A stretch of DNA of 15,125 bases from Lachnospiraceae bacterium (GCA_003453515.1 DMLD01000198.1:1-15125), one strand, 5' to 3'. Positions 1 through 7,914 are shown, counted from the first letter of the stretch. The notes: generated by a model from the sequence alone, not told the origin. A program made the numbers and translations.

Positions 1-5
1 TTATC

Positions 6-33
6 TTGACTTATATCAAAAATCTGTTACACT
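6..33 (+). promoter_or_regulatory. Possible promoter of the left AraC-type regulator
   Basis: TTGACT at 6-11 and TACACT at 28-33 are separated by 16 nt, a fair sigma-A-like match placed just before the AraC gene. It overlaps the shared 41-bp element at 11-51, so a protein bound there could block or modulate it. The -10 match is only partial and the assignment is tentative. Confidence 0.3.
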
Positions 34-51
34 TATAAAAAAACATTGTTT
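11..51 (-). promoter_or_regulatory. Shared 41-bp element A, left copy (putative AraC-type operator)
   Basis: Positions 11-51 match 2901-2941 at 32 of 41 bases with no gaps, including the exact 19-base block TTATAAAAAAACATTGTTT (33-51) and the block TATATCA (12-18). The outer end contains AAACATTGTTT (41-51), palindromic except for its centre. The other copy precedes the minus-strand GH120 gene. This copy has the same orientation, so by analogy it would serve a leftward gene lying outside the window; it could also act on the AraC gene starting just to its right. Conservation in non-coding DNA with fixed internal spacing is what suggests an operator. Confidence 0.6.
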
Positions 52-74
52 CTATGAAAGGATGCTATTGCGGT

Positions 75-812
75 ATGAATCATTACTTTAATCCCTTTAA
101 CCACGAAAAGCTAGAGGTCGAGTATATAGAGCAGGGAAATGTCGAGAGCCTGAGAACTCTGCTTAAGGAACGCTTCCCGGGACGGTACGGAACTCTCTCC
201 GACGATCCCATAAGACAGGAGATCTATCTTGCGATAGTTGCCATCACCCTTGCCACGAGAGCTGCGATAAGAGGCGGCGTTCACCCGGAGACAGCCTTTT
301 ATCTGAGCGATACCTATATCCACAGGATCGACCGCTGCAGGGATGCTACCGAGATAATAAGACTGACTGTCGAGGCAGAGCTAAGATGCGCCTCCATCGT
401 CCGCGAGCTGAAGGCTTACTCTGAGACCGAGCGCGGCAACGAAAACGAGAACCGGCATATATCGCACTGCAAGGATTATATTTTTACGCATATGCACGGA
501 AAAATAACCGTTCAGGAGATAGCCTCCGCAATAGGTCTGGAGACCAACTATCTGTCCACGCTTTTTAAGAAAAATGAGAAAAAAACTCTCAAGGCATACA
601 TAACTGAAGAAAAGGTCAAACTGGTTAAAAACCTGCTGACCTTTTCTTCGTATTCGTACATCGAGATCGCTACCTATCTTGGCTTCTCGTCACAGAGTCA
701 CATGGGCATGGAGTTTAAAAAATACACAGGCATGACTCCCGGAGAATACCGCACCAAGTATATGAGGGAGGATTTTATCAAGGATTCCGTAGACGATCTT
801 TCTGTAATATGA
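75..812 (+). CDS. AraC/XylS-family transcriptional regulator (left)
   Basis: DNA-binding transcription regulator with an N-terminal helical sensor-like region and a C-terminal AraC-type double helix-turn-helix. Counting from the upstream ATG at 54 (252 residues), the HTH domain covers about 138-236; typical signs are NYLSTLFKK (first HTH), IEIATYLGFSSQSHM (second HTH) and YTGMTPGEYR at its end. The middle LSDDP...GG...LSD.YI pattern is shared with the second AraC protein of the window, so the two are paralogs. A stop at 36-38 prevents extension. I prefer ATG 75 (245 residues) because GAAAGGA lies 12 nt upstream, ATG 54 has no ribosome site, and the extra residues MKGCYCG are not family-like; ATG 54 remains possible. 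The gene converges on GH120 with 3 bp between stops. Its likely targets are the two element-A sites. The effector is unknown. Confidence 0.9.
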   Translation: MNHYFNPFNHEKLEVEYIEQGNVESLRTLLKERFPGRYGTLSDDPIRQEIYLAIVAITLATRAAIRGGVHPETAFYLSDTYIHRIDRCRDATEIIRLTVEAELRCASIVRELKAYSETERGNENENRHISHCKDYIFTHMHGKITVQEIASAIGLETNYLSTLFKKNEKKTLKAYITEEKVKLVKNLLTFSSYSYIEIATYLGFSSQSHMGMEFKKYTGMTPGEYRTKYMREDFIKDSVDDLSVI

Positions 813-815
813 TCG

Positions 816-2822
816 TCAAAACAATCTGTACTCTTTTTTTGTCTCCTCAAACGGTCCTGCCACGGGTCTTGCTCCCCTGTGATCTCCGAAGAAATCCTCG
901 TTAAAGATTATCTCGGATCCGTCCGGATTTTCAAAGCGCTGCTCCGATTCAAACGCCGAGCCCAAAACTGCCGATGAAATCATGCCCGGACGCTCCTTGG
1001 GAAGATGCTCGTAAATATCCGTTTTGAAGCTTACCTTGTCTCCGTCGCATATAAGCTCGAAGCTCACCTTGCCATCATCCACATAGGCATCCGTCTCAGT
1101 GGAGTTTGCCTTTGCTCCGTTAAGATATATATTGCCCTTACCGTCAACCGGCAGATGATCATAGAACTTGTCCCTGTTTTTCTCATCCTCCGGTGACCAC
1201 GGTCCGAAGTTTGCAAAGTAGCTTTCTGCTGTCGGGTATCCCTCATATACACAGGTCCCCGCGGTGAAGTTATACTCCTTGTCAGTCCCGTTCTCTTTGG
1301 CATGAGCAACATAGTCCTCTCTGATCTCCGGCTGGACAAATATATTGTTATAAAACCTCATGTCTCCGTGAAGGATAGTCATAAAGCCTGCCACCTCAGT
1401 GCGGTGAGGCATATGATACGGTGTGTACCTAGGTGTGGGAAGCTCAACTCCTCCGTTGTTTACACCGGCACCCACCCATGTAAAGGAGCCCGCTATCAGG
1501 TTGTGTACAAATGCAACTCCCTGTGTCGATATCCTGCACGAGCAGGGTGAGAGAAGCAGATTGTTGTCAACAAGTGTAGGTCCGTGACTTACCTCTATAA
1601 AAACATCCTCTCCCAGTCCCAAAAGCGGTGTGATCTCTGTACCCTTCGGCGGAGTGTTGTCATGGAACAGATTGTCACACACTCTTGTTCCCTGAGCCTG
1701 CCAGTCGAGCCAGAGCCCTCTGGTACAATGATGAATGTGATTTCTTCTGTATATAACATCTATGGCGGCGTGCATTTTTATCCCGCCGATCTCCGCTCCC
1801 GCAAGATCCTGCTTGTTGTTGATATGATGGATGTGGTTGTCCTCGATCAGCGAGAATACCCCTCCGAGATGTCCCACTATCCCGGTCTGTCCGCAGTGAT
1901 GGATGTGACAGCGTCTGACGATGTGAGAACCGATGTTTTCCTTTGTCCAGCCCTCGACCTGTGCCTGACAGATATTGTCGCGCTCTGTCTGTGTCCCGTC
2001 CTTCAGATATCCGGTCGTCCATTTGTTATTGTTGTTTGGTTGGAGATATTTGCCGAGCGTTATACCCGAGCAGCGTGAATGCGATATCTCACAGTCCTCT
2101 ATTATCCATCCCTTTGACCAGTGAGGTCCCACCATACCGTCCTGATAAGCTGTCGGCGGAGCCCACTGTGTAGCTGCCTTTGTCAGCTTGAAGCCGGATA
2201 ATGTGATGTGGCCCACGCCTTCCTTTGATGGATAAAAGCAGTTCCTGCGAACATTTATCTCAACTGTTTCCTTATTCGGATCAGCTCCGCTGAAGTTTGC
2301 ATAGATTATGGTCTCATCCGTCTTGTCATCCTGCTCGGTGTACCACTTTCTGATCGTGATATCATCGCTCTCCCACGACATCGTGTACGGCTTCGGAGCA
2401 AGTACCTCATCGAGCGTCGCTACCTCATAAAGCGCCACATCGTTCAGATATACCTCGCCGGTGTATACGGGGTCGGGAGCGAAATACCAGTCTCCCTCGA
2501 CCACTACCCTATATGGATTGTAGTCACCGAAGATCCCGTTTCCTATACGGCAGACCCAGGTGTCACCCTTATATGGTTCCCAGTTATTTATCCTCTCCGC
2601 TCCCGTTATGACAGCACCGAGAGGCTCTGCCGATCTGTACACGATCCGCGCATCAGCGCTGCCTGCGTTCGCCGGATCGACATACTCGTGATAAACCCCG
2701 CTTCCCACTATGACCTCATCTCCTGCCTGCGCTACAAGTGCCGCCTCGGATATGGTCTTGAAGGGATGCTCCTTTGTTCCGTCCCCACTTTTAAAAGCAC
2801 CTGCTTTAACATAATAATTCAT
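816..2822 (-). CDS. GH120-family beta-xylosidase, cytoplasmic (right-handed beta-helix)
   Basis: 668 residues. It closely resembles, from memory, Thermoanaerobacterium saccharolyticum XylC, the founding GH120 beta-xylosidase: an N-terminal NYYVKAGAFKSGDGT...PFKTISEA strand, conserved blocks WAPPTA, GPHWSKGWIIED, GGIKMHAAIDV, LWLDWQAQGTRV and VFIEVSHGP. In the XylC structure the nucleophile is an Asp and the acid/base a Glu in the last two blocks; here they would be D373 and E410, both present. About 16 extra residues (TPPKGTEITPLLGLGE) lie between them. There is no signal peptide, so it probably trims imported xylo-oligosaccharides from the non-reducing end. The start at 2822 is set by AAAGGAGGA 8 nt upstream; an in-frame ATG at 2885 would add 21 basic residues without a ribosome site. 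Element A lies about 80-120 bp upstream. Substrate breadth is untested. Confidence 0.9.
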   Translation of the reverse strand: MNYYVKAGAFKSGDGTKEHPFKTISEAALVAQAGDEVIVGSGVYHEYVDPANAGSADARIVYRSAEPLGAVITGAERINNWEPYKGDTWVCRIGNGIFGDYNPYRVVVEGDWYFAPDPVYTGEVYLNDVALYEVATLDEVLAPKPYTMSWESDDITIRKWYTEQDDKTDETIIYANFSGADPNKETVEINVRRNCFYPSKEGVGHITLSGFKLTKAATQWAPPTAYQDGMVGPHWSKGWIIEDCEISHSRCSGITLGKYLQPNNNNKWTTGYLKDGTQTERDNICQAQVEGWTKENIGSHIVRRCHIHHCGQTGIVGHLGGVFSLIEDNHIHHINNKQDLAGAEIGGIKMHAAIDVIYRRNHIHHCTRGLWLDWQAQGTRVCDNLFHDNTPPKGTEITPLLGLGEDVFIEVSHGPTLVDNNLLLSPCSCRISTQGVAFVHNLIAGSFTWVGAGVNNGGVELPTPRYTPYHMPHRTEVAGFMTILHGDMRFYNNIFVQPEIREDYVAHAKENGTDKEYNFTAGTCVYEGYPTAESYFANFGPWSPEDEKNRDKFYDHLPVDGKGNIYLNGAKANSTETDAYVDDGKVSFELICDGDKVSFKTDIYEHLPKERPGMISSAVLGSAFESEQRFENPDGSEIIFNEDFFGDHRGARPVAGPFEETKKEYRLF

Positions 2823-2830
2823 GCGTTTAA

Positions 2831-2839
2831 TCCTCCTTT
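2831..2839 (-). promoter_or_regulatory. Ribosome binding site fixing the GH120 start
   Basis: The minus strand reads AAAGGAGGA, 8 nt before the ATG at 2822-2820. It is a near-perfect Shine-Dalgarno and rules in favour of this start over the upstream in-frame ATG at 2885. Confidence 0.85.
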
Positions 2840-2900
2840 GTCCTGAATGCATACGCTCTTTTCTTCCTCTTTGTGATATTACCATTTATATATATAAATC

Positions 2901-2941
2901 GTATATCATAAATCCTTCTGTTTTATAAAAAAACATTGTTT
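2901..2941 (-). promoter_or_regulatory. Shared 41-bp element A, GH120 copy (putative AraC-type operator)
   Basis: Second copy of the element at 11-51, located 80-120 bp upstream of the GH120 start. On the minus strand it reads AAACAATGTTTTTTTATAA, 8 variable bases, then GATTTATGATATA. The AT-rich stretch that follows toward the gene holds several weak -10 candidates (TATAAA at 2890-2885, TAATAT at 2881-2876) but no good -35, as expected for an activator-dependent promoter. Confidence 0.6.
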
Positions 2942-2964
2942 ATACACCTTGCCAAATACGCAAA

Positions 2965-2995
2965 TGCCCCGAACCGTTTATGCCGGTCCGGGACA
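2965..2995 (-). terminator. Intrinsic terminator after the GH16 gene
   Basis: The arms 2965-2976 and 2984-2995 form a 12-bp stem with a 7-nt loop. The two positions that mismatch on the plus strand become G-U wobbles in minus-strand RNA, so the hairpin is built for leftward transcription. It lies about 40 nt past the GH16 stop and is followed by a U-rich but interrupted tract (TTTGCGTATTTG), so its strength may be moderate. Confidence 0.6.
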
Positions 2996-3034
2996 TATCA
3001 AGAGGTTATATGAAAATGAGATATTTAACTTATA

Positions 3035-5668
3035 TCAAATCTCCTCCAGCACGACATCATCTATGCAGATGCGATGCTGTGCAGTGATCCTCTTATCAAG
3101 TGTTCCCATGGTTATATTGAATCTTGAATTGAGGTCGGTCGGAGCATTCATGGTAAAGGTCACCTCGAATGTCTTGTATTCACTCGTCAGGGCTGCATTC
3201 TGATAGTCGCTGTAGCTTGTCCAATCATTATCCGTCTCACCGTTGTGACCGATATTGTACTGGATGCTGCGATCAAGGCTTGATTTTGCCTTAAATGACA
3301 GCTTGTAGGTCTTGCCCTGTATCATCTGAACACCGAACTGATTGAGCTGTATGTACCAGTTGTTTGAGTTGTCATCCGCACCGGTGTCATCTATGGTTAT
3401 ATCAAATGCATTGTCCTCATTCAACGAGTCGATCACATAGGTCGCACTTGCCGGAGCCTGTAAAAACGGACTCCATCCGGACAAACCGTTACTGAACGAG
3501 CCGTTCTTTATCAGCGCATTGTCACTCAGTCTCACATCGTCGAGATAATAGGTCCCCGGTGACGTAAACATGATCGTCAGATCGGCTTCATCCCTCGAGA
3601 TATCCTTATCCAGCTCGAAGCTCTCGGAATACTCCTTCTCCTGATCATTTATCTCCTGCGGAGCAAAATCTATACCGTCATAGGATATGCTTATTGACTT
3701 ATCCGCCTTCGCGCCAACCTTTGAAGCCTTGTATGAGAGCTCATATACTCCCTTTTTCAAAAGACCAAGTCCCGACTGTGATATCATAACCGGCTTTGCT
3801 TTGGTCGTGGTACCCGGGGCTACGACCTTAAGTCTTCTGATATTATCCTTGTTTTCAACGCTTATATATGCCTTGTCACGGTTTAGTATCTCCCAGTTAC
3901 CAAGCCTTGACTCTCCCTGATCAAAGCCTCCGTTGTACACATAGTTTCCGTCTGAGCGGACGCTTTTCTCCACTGCAACATTGTCCGCTGTCTTTGTAAG
4001 CACAACATTTGAAAGCTCTACATCAGCCGTCGAGCCCAGAGCTCCTAAGTTGAAGTCAAGTCTTCCGTTCGGGTCGGTCGACTGACGCACCGTGAAGTCA
4101 TATGTGTAGGTTTTCTTTTCAGTTCCGATCTCGACCGTCTCCTGCGGCATATATGCGATCCATCCCTGATCCGGTCCCTGTATCGCAACATGAAGCTTTC
4201 TTAACTCAGTCGATCTTGCATCAAATGATAAACGATAGGATGAATCCTTCACCATCGGAAGTCCTGCCTGTACAAGCTGTACACTGTAGTCGACCGATCC
4301 TGCATTTGTCGTCTTTATATTGATGCTCTTGTCGGCTATGGCAGCCGCAGCCTCGCCTCCCTGTGCGAGCATGAACTGCCAACCCTCGGCAGACTCCAAA
4401 TCCTCTGCCTTTGAAAAATCTCCGTTTATTATATAGTTGCCGGCTGCATCAGGATCTCTGAGGCTGGCTCCCTCCGATGCTGACACTGCACTTACATTCT
4501 CATCACCGTAGCTGTCAAGCTGATAAGCTCTGACATAGTCTATAGAGTACGACTGATTGTCCATATCCGCTATGGTAGCATCATCGACCATACCGACCCA
4601 GCTTCCGCCAACTGCGAGGTTAAGTATCATATAAAACTTTTGATCGAACGGAGCAGGGAAGGTCAACGGATCATCGCCCGGCTTAGCTGTAAACCAGTCT
4701 CTTGCCTCGTGATACTTTATGCCGTCAACATACCATGTGATACGTCCCGGAACCCACTCAACAGCGAGATTATGGTAGTCCTCATAGAAATCCTTCTCAC
4801 CACTAGGAGTGTTATAGGTTCCCTGTGTCTCCTTATGCGGTTCACCGTAGTGTATCGTCCCGTATAGCTTATCGGTCTGCTGTCCCATTACCTCTGCTAT
4901 ATCTATCTCACCGCACTTTGGCCACTGACCGTAGAGGTTCTCATCGGTCGGCATCATCCAAAATGCCGGAAGATATCCCTGTCCCTTGGGGAACTTCAGC
5001 CTTGCTTCAAAAATACCGTATTTAAAATCATGCTTATTCTGGGTGTTGACACGACCCGAGGTATATGTTCCCTCACCGGTCTTCTTGGGCTTGATCACCA
5101 ACTTTCCGTCCTTGACCTCGATATTGTCGGTCGAATCCACATATTCCTGCTGCTCGGAGTTGACCCAGCCTGCCTGATGGAGCTCTACATTCCAGTCGTC
5201 GCGGTTGAGTTTGTCTCCCTCAAACTCATCCTCCCACTTCAAAGTGTATCCCTTTTTGTCAAGTTTAGGCTTGCCCGTAGCTGCCGGCTTTACCGCAGAT
5301 GTGGAAGAAGCCTTCACTACTGTTACCTTGCATTTTAATGTGAATTTTTTATTGCTTTTCTTTGTTTTTACTACAGCTTTTATGGTTGCTTTTCCTGCCG
5401 ATACACCCTTTATGATCGCTCCGGCTTTTCCATTGCCTTTGACTGCTGCCACCTTTTTCTTTGATGAAGACCACTTGATGCTTTTGATCTTATATCCGCC
5501 CTTTTTAACACTTATCTTTTTGGTTTTATTTACGGTCACCTTTGCCGTTTTTACAAGTGTCGGTTTCTTCACAGCTGCTCGTGCCGTTGTCACTGCCGTA
5601 TCCGTCATCCCCGACAAAGCAAGTACACCCGCCATGGTACATGCAACGATCCTCTTGATACTTTTCAT
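3035..5668 (-). CDS. Secreted GH16 endo-beta-1,3(1,4)-glucanase with Ig-like domain and three CBM4/9-like modules
   Basis: 877 residues. Order: signal peptide (1 to about 32, MKSIKRIVACTMAG...ARAA); a Lys-rich Ig-like (Big_2-type) domain (about 35-119); a GH16 catalytic domain (about 140-385); CBM4/9-like beta-sandwich modules at about 411-559, 575-716 and 717-877. The active-site motif is GEIDIAE with E254 (nucleophile), D256 and E259 (acid/base); the extra residue before the last Glu is the laminarinase form rather than the lichenase form. FWMMPTD, WPKCGEID and MILNLAVGGSW are further GH16 marks. It probably cuts laminarin-like or mixed-linkage beta-glucan outside the cell. There is no LPXTG, dockerin or SLH segment, so retention may rely on the CBMs or the basic Ig-like domain. 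It starts 4 nt after the preceding stop, which lies inside its AGGTGA ribosome site, so translation is probably coupled. A longer start at 5701 is possible but would bury the signal peptide. Confidence 0.93.
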   Translation of the reverse strand: MKSIKRIVACTMAGVLALSGMTDTAVTTARAAVKKPTLVKTAKVTVNKTKKISVKKGGYKIKSIKWSSSKKKVAAVKGNGKAGAIIKGVSAGKATIKAVVKTKKSNKKFTLKCKVTVVKASSTSAVKPAATGKPKLDKKGYTLKWEDEFEGDKLNRDDWNVELHQAGWVNSEQQEYVDSTDNIEVKDGKLVIKPKKTGEGTYTSGRVNTQNKHDFKYGIFEARLKFPKGQGYLPAFWMMPTDENLYGQWPKCGEIDIAEVMGQQTDKLYGTIHYGEPHKETQGTYNTPSGEKDFYEDYHNLAVEWVPGRITWYVDGIKYHEARDWFTAKPGDDPLTFPAPFDQKFYMILNLAVGGSWVGMVDDATIADMDNQSYSIDYVRAYQLDSYGDENVSAVSASEGASLRDPDAAGNYIINGDFSKAEDLESAEGWQFMLAQGGEAAAAIADKSINIKTTNAGSVDYSVQLVQAGLPMVKDSSYRLSFDARSTELRKLHVAIQGPDQGWIAYMPQETVEIGTEKKTYTYDFTVRQSTDPNGRLDFNLGALGSTADVELSNVVLTKTADNVAVEKSVRSDGNYVYNGGFDQGESRLGNWEILNRDKAYISVENKDNIRRLKVVAPGTTTKAKPVMISQSGLGLLKKGVYELSYKASKVGAKADKSISISYDGIDFAPQEINDQEKEYSESFELDKDISRDEADLTIMFTSPGTYYLDDVRLSDNALIKNGSFSNGLSGWSPFLQAPASATYVIDSLNEDNAFDITIDDTGADDNSNNWYIQLNQFGVQMIQGKTYKLSFKAKSSLDRSIQYNIGHNGETDNDWTSYSDYQNAALTSEYKTFEVTFTMNAPTDLNSRFNITMGTLDKRITAQHRICIDDVVLEEI

Positions 5669-5687
5669 TTTCTCACCTATCCCTTTC
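5626..5687 (-). repeat. 62-bp direct repeat, copy 2 (leader plus signal-peptide start of GH16)
   Basis: Identical to 7853-7914 except for one base (C at 5654, T at 7881). It carries the ribosome site, the start codon and the first codons (MKSIKRIVACTMAG) of the GH16 gene, and at its right end also encodes the last residues (ERDR and the stop) of the upstream gene. Confidence 0.9.
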
Positions 5688-7895
5688 TTCTTCATCAGCA
5701 AGCTTTACCAGACTGATGTTTGATATCTCTATCAACGCGATCTCTACGGCTTTCTGGTCCTCACTCCCTTTGATATTACCCATGTTAAACTGAACATTTA
5801 CTATATCAGCCGTATCTCCTGTTTTAAAGGTCTCTTCCACAGTCATGCTTTCACCCGCAGTAAGTAAAGTCTTTTTCCCGCCGTTATTGTATGTGGTCCA
5901 TGAACCACCTTCATGCTGTACCAGCGACATTATGTATCGTGCCTCACTTGATTTTACGGTATATGTAAGCTTATACGATGTGTTTGCCTCCAGCTTTACT
6001 CCTGCCTGCTTTAATTGTATTGAATAGTCATGCTCACTACCCTCTTTTTTAATATTAAATATCGCCTTAGAATTTTCACTATCATACGATATCTCAGCAC
6101 ATTCATTCTCATCCCAGTATGTCCACGGATCTAATGAATTTACAAGTCTACCGTTAGTTAAAATATCCGTACCCGGAGCAATAACCTCTGTGGTATCTCC
6201 TGAATTATTTCCCTCATTATCTCCGGTCTGTGTTCCTTCCTCTCCGCCTGCCGGCTTCTCCACCTTTATCAGGCTCACATCCTTTATTATGATGGTTGAC
6301 GCCTTTGATTCGTCTGGATACTTGTCTACTCTGTCTTTACCGTATACGGTAAACATACCCATTGAAAACTTGAGATATCCATCCGCATTGTTTTCATTGT
6401 CGTCGCCGCGCTCTGACATCTTTATTGTATATACATACTCCCTTTCCTCTGTGCCAAGCTCTGCGTCTCCGCCGCCGTACCACTTATTTCCTTCATTATT
6501 TGCAAGTGCTACGCTTATTGTCCTTGCCACCGTAGAGGATGCCTTGAATTTAAGTGTATATTCGGCGTCCTTCTCCACGTTGATGTGATGCTGCGCGAGC
6601 ATGTTGTCCCATGCGTTTTCACCGACATTATTTAGAACGAATTTGGCTTCGCCGCTTCCTATGCTGAATGTATTTCCCGCTGCCACATACGTCTTATAAT
6701 CATCTGTCCAAGCGCCCGGGTTGGGGAACCTGCCGTTTTTGATAAGGTTACCCTCCTCTGTTTCGATCTTGTTTACAGGAGCCGGACTGCCTGATGAACC
6801 GCCGGACACCATTCCCGATATTCCCCCTGATGCTTCACCGGAAGCGGTATTTGCCGGTTTGGCTGATTCCTCGCCCTTTACCTTGCTGTCGATATCAGCT
6901 CCTGTTTTGTTGTCGATCACCGAAGAACTGTCCTGTCCCTTGGCTGTCTCTACCGATACATTTTTATTGTTTACCTCTACCCTTGCACCCTTTCCTGCCT
7001 CAGATATGTCCAGTGTTGTCTTCTTTGTCGAGTCACCAAGGATCGTTGCCGCAGCATTTCCTATTATCTGAACTGTATCTACCAGTGCCTCTCCCAAAAC
7101 CTTGAGTTCTACACCGACACCTTCAGCGCTGTTTACGATCTTTCCTATCGTGGAGTTATCCTTTGCCTCTACCTTCACGGAGGTGTCAGCCGCGCCTGCT
7201 CTCTCATCGATATCCACACGATTTATCCTGCTGCTTCCGGTGCTCACTACGCCTACCTTTGCACCGGCATTCTCAACGGCGATCTCTCCCACTGTCGAGC
7301 TTCCTTCGGTCGTCAGCGATATGGGAGCCGTGTTCGACACCACGATATTGCTTATTTTTCCGGACTTGATCTCGACCTTATTATCAGCAGTTGCCTTCGA
7401 AGAAAAATGCAGTGCTGCTATCCTCTTTGTGCTCTCTGCCACGATATGTACCGCGCGCGATGAGGTCACATTTATACAATTGCCCTTTCCCCTCTCTCTC
7501 CATGTATTCGGAGCGATCGAGCGGAGCTCTATGTCATCAAATGTAGCGTTATTTATAATTGTAGTATTCGGTGAATTTACAATGATATCCTTGTCGGAGT
7601 AATCCCCCTTTGCTATAGTAAGCTGCTTTGTTTTTTTAAGGCTTAAGGTTATCGTTTTTACCTTGGAGCTTTTGAGTATCTTCGGAAGATAAGAAACAGT
7701 TTTATCCGTTACCTTCATGGATGAAGTATACTTTATCCCGTTCTTTGTTTTGGACTTTGACTTGTTTGCTGTCTTTGTCTTTGCCTGCTTAACTCCCGTT
7801 TTTACTCCTGCCGCATCTGCTCTGTAGCCGGGTACGGAGGCTATAACGAGCGCACCCGCCATGGTACATGCAACGATCCTTTTGATACTTTTCAT
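5673..7895 (-). CDS. Secreted beta-solenoid protein with two CBM4/9-like modules, no recognisable catalytic domain
   Basis: 740 residues. Order: signal peptide (1 to about 29, cleavage near RADA-A); a Lys/Thr-rich segment (30-60); a region of short degenerate beta-strand repeats (about 75-318, with recurring KISNIVVSN-, STVGEIAVEN- and STIGKIVNS-like rungs) typical of a parallel beta-solenoid; a Ser/Gly/Pro linker (about 345-378); a CBM4/9-like module (383-544, starting with LIKNGRF); an acidic Gly/Asn linker (545-575); a second CBM4/9-like module (577-731, LTNGRL...YSIQLKQAGV). I see no glycosidase or lyase active-site motif. It is probably an extracellular glycan-binding partner of the GH16 enzyme encoded next, with which it shares promoter, signal-peptide start and module type. 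The start has AGGTGA 4 nt upstream. The role is inferred from domains and context only. Confidence 0.85.
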   Translation of the reverse strand: MKSIKRIVACTMAGALVIASVPGYRADAAGVKTGVKQAKTKTANKSKSKTKNGIKYTSSMKVTDKTVSYLPKILKSSKVKTITLSLKKTKQLTIAKGDYSDKDIIVNSPNTTIINNATFDDIELRSIAPNTWRERGKGNCINVTSSRAVHIVAESTKRIAALHFSSKATADNKVEIKSGKISNIVVSNTAPISLTTEGSSTVGEIAVENAGAKVGVVSTGSSRINRVDIDERAGAADTSVKVEAKDNSTIGKIVNSAEGVGVELKVLGEALVDTVQIIGNAAATILGDSTKKTTLDISEAGKGARVEVNNKNVSVETAKGQDSSSVIDNKTGADIDSKVKGEESAKPANTASGEASGGISGMVSGGSSGSPAPVNKIETEEGNLIKNGRFPNPGAWTDDYKTYVAAGNTFSIGSGEAKFVLNNVGENAWDNMLAQHHINVEKDAEYTLKFKASSTVARTISVALANNEGNKWYGGGDAELGTEEREYVYTIKMSERGDDNENNADGYLKFSMGMFTVYGKDRVDKYPDESKASTIIIKDVSLIKVEKPAGGEEGTQTGDNEGNNSGDTTEVIAPGTDILTNGRLVNSLDPWTYWDENECAEISYDSENSKAIFNIKKEGSEHDYSIQLKQAGVKLEANTSYKLTYTVKSSEARYIMSLVQHEGGSWTTYNNGGKKTLLTAGESMTVEETFKTGDTADIVNVQFNMGNIKGSEDQKAVEIALIEISNISLVKLADEEERDR

Positions 7896-7914
7896 TTTCT
7901 CACCTATCCCTTTC
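7853..7914 (-). repeat. 62-bp direct repeat, copy 1 (leader plus signal-peptide start of the CBM protein)
   Basis: Partner of 5626-5687 with a single mismatch. It contains the ribosome site, start codon and first codons of the beta-solenoid/CBM gene. The matches end abruptly on both sides, which points to duplication or conversion of a leader cassette. Confidence 0.9.

Noticed and set aside
816..2822. Pectate lyase or alginate lyase assignment for the beta-helix protein
   Set aside because: The fold is similar, but the conserved blocks WAPPTA, GIKMHAAIDV, WLDWQAQGTRV and EVSHGP fit GH120, and it has no signal peptide.
5669..5701. Longer GH16 start at 5701 (MLMKKKGIGEK extension)
   Set aside because: It overlaps the upstream gene, would put 11 residues before a normal signal peptide, and the duplicated leader shows the real ATG is at 5668.
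7102..7602. Plus-strand frame of 166 codons opposite the CBM protein
   Set aside because: It is antisense to a well-formed secreted protein, and its Ser/Pro-rich composition merely mirrors that gene's codons.
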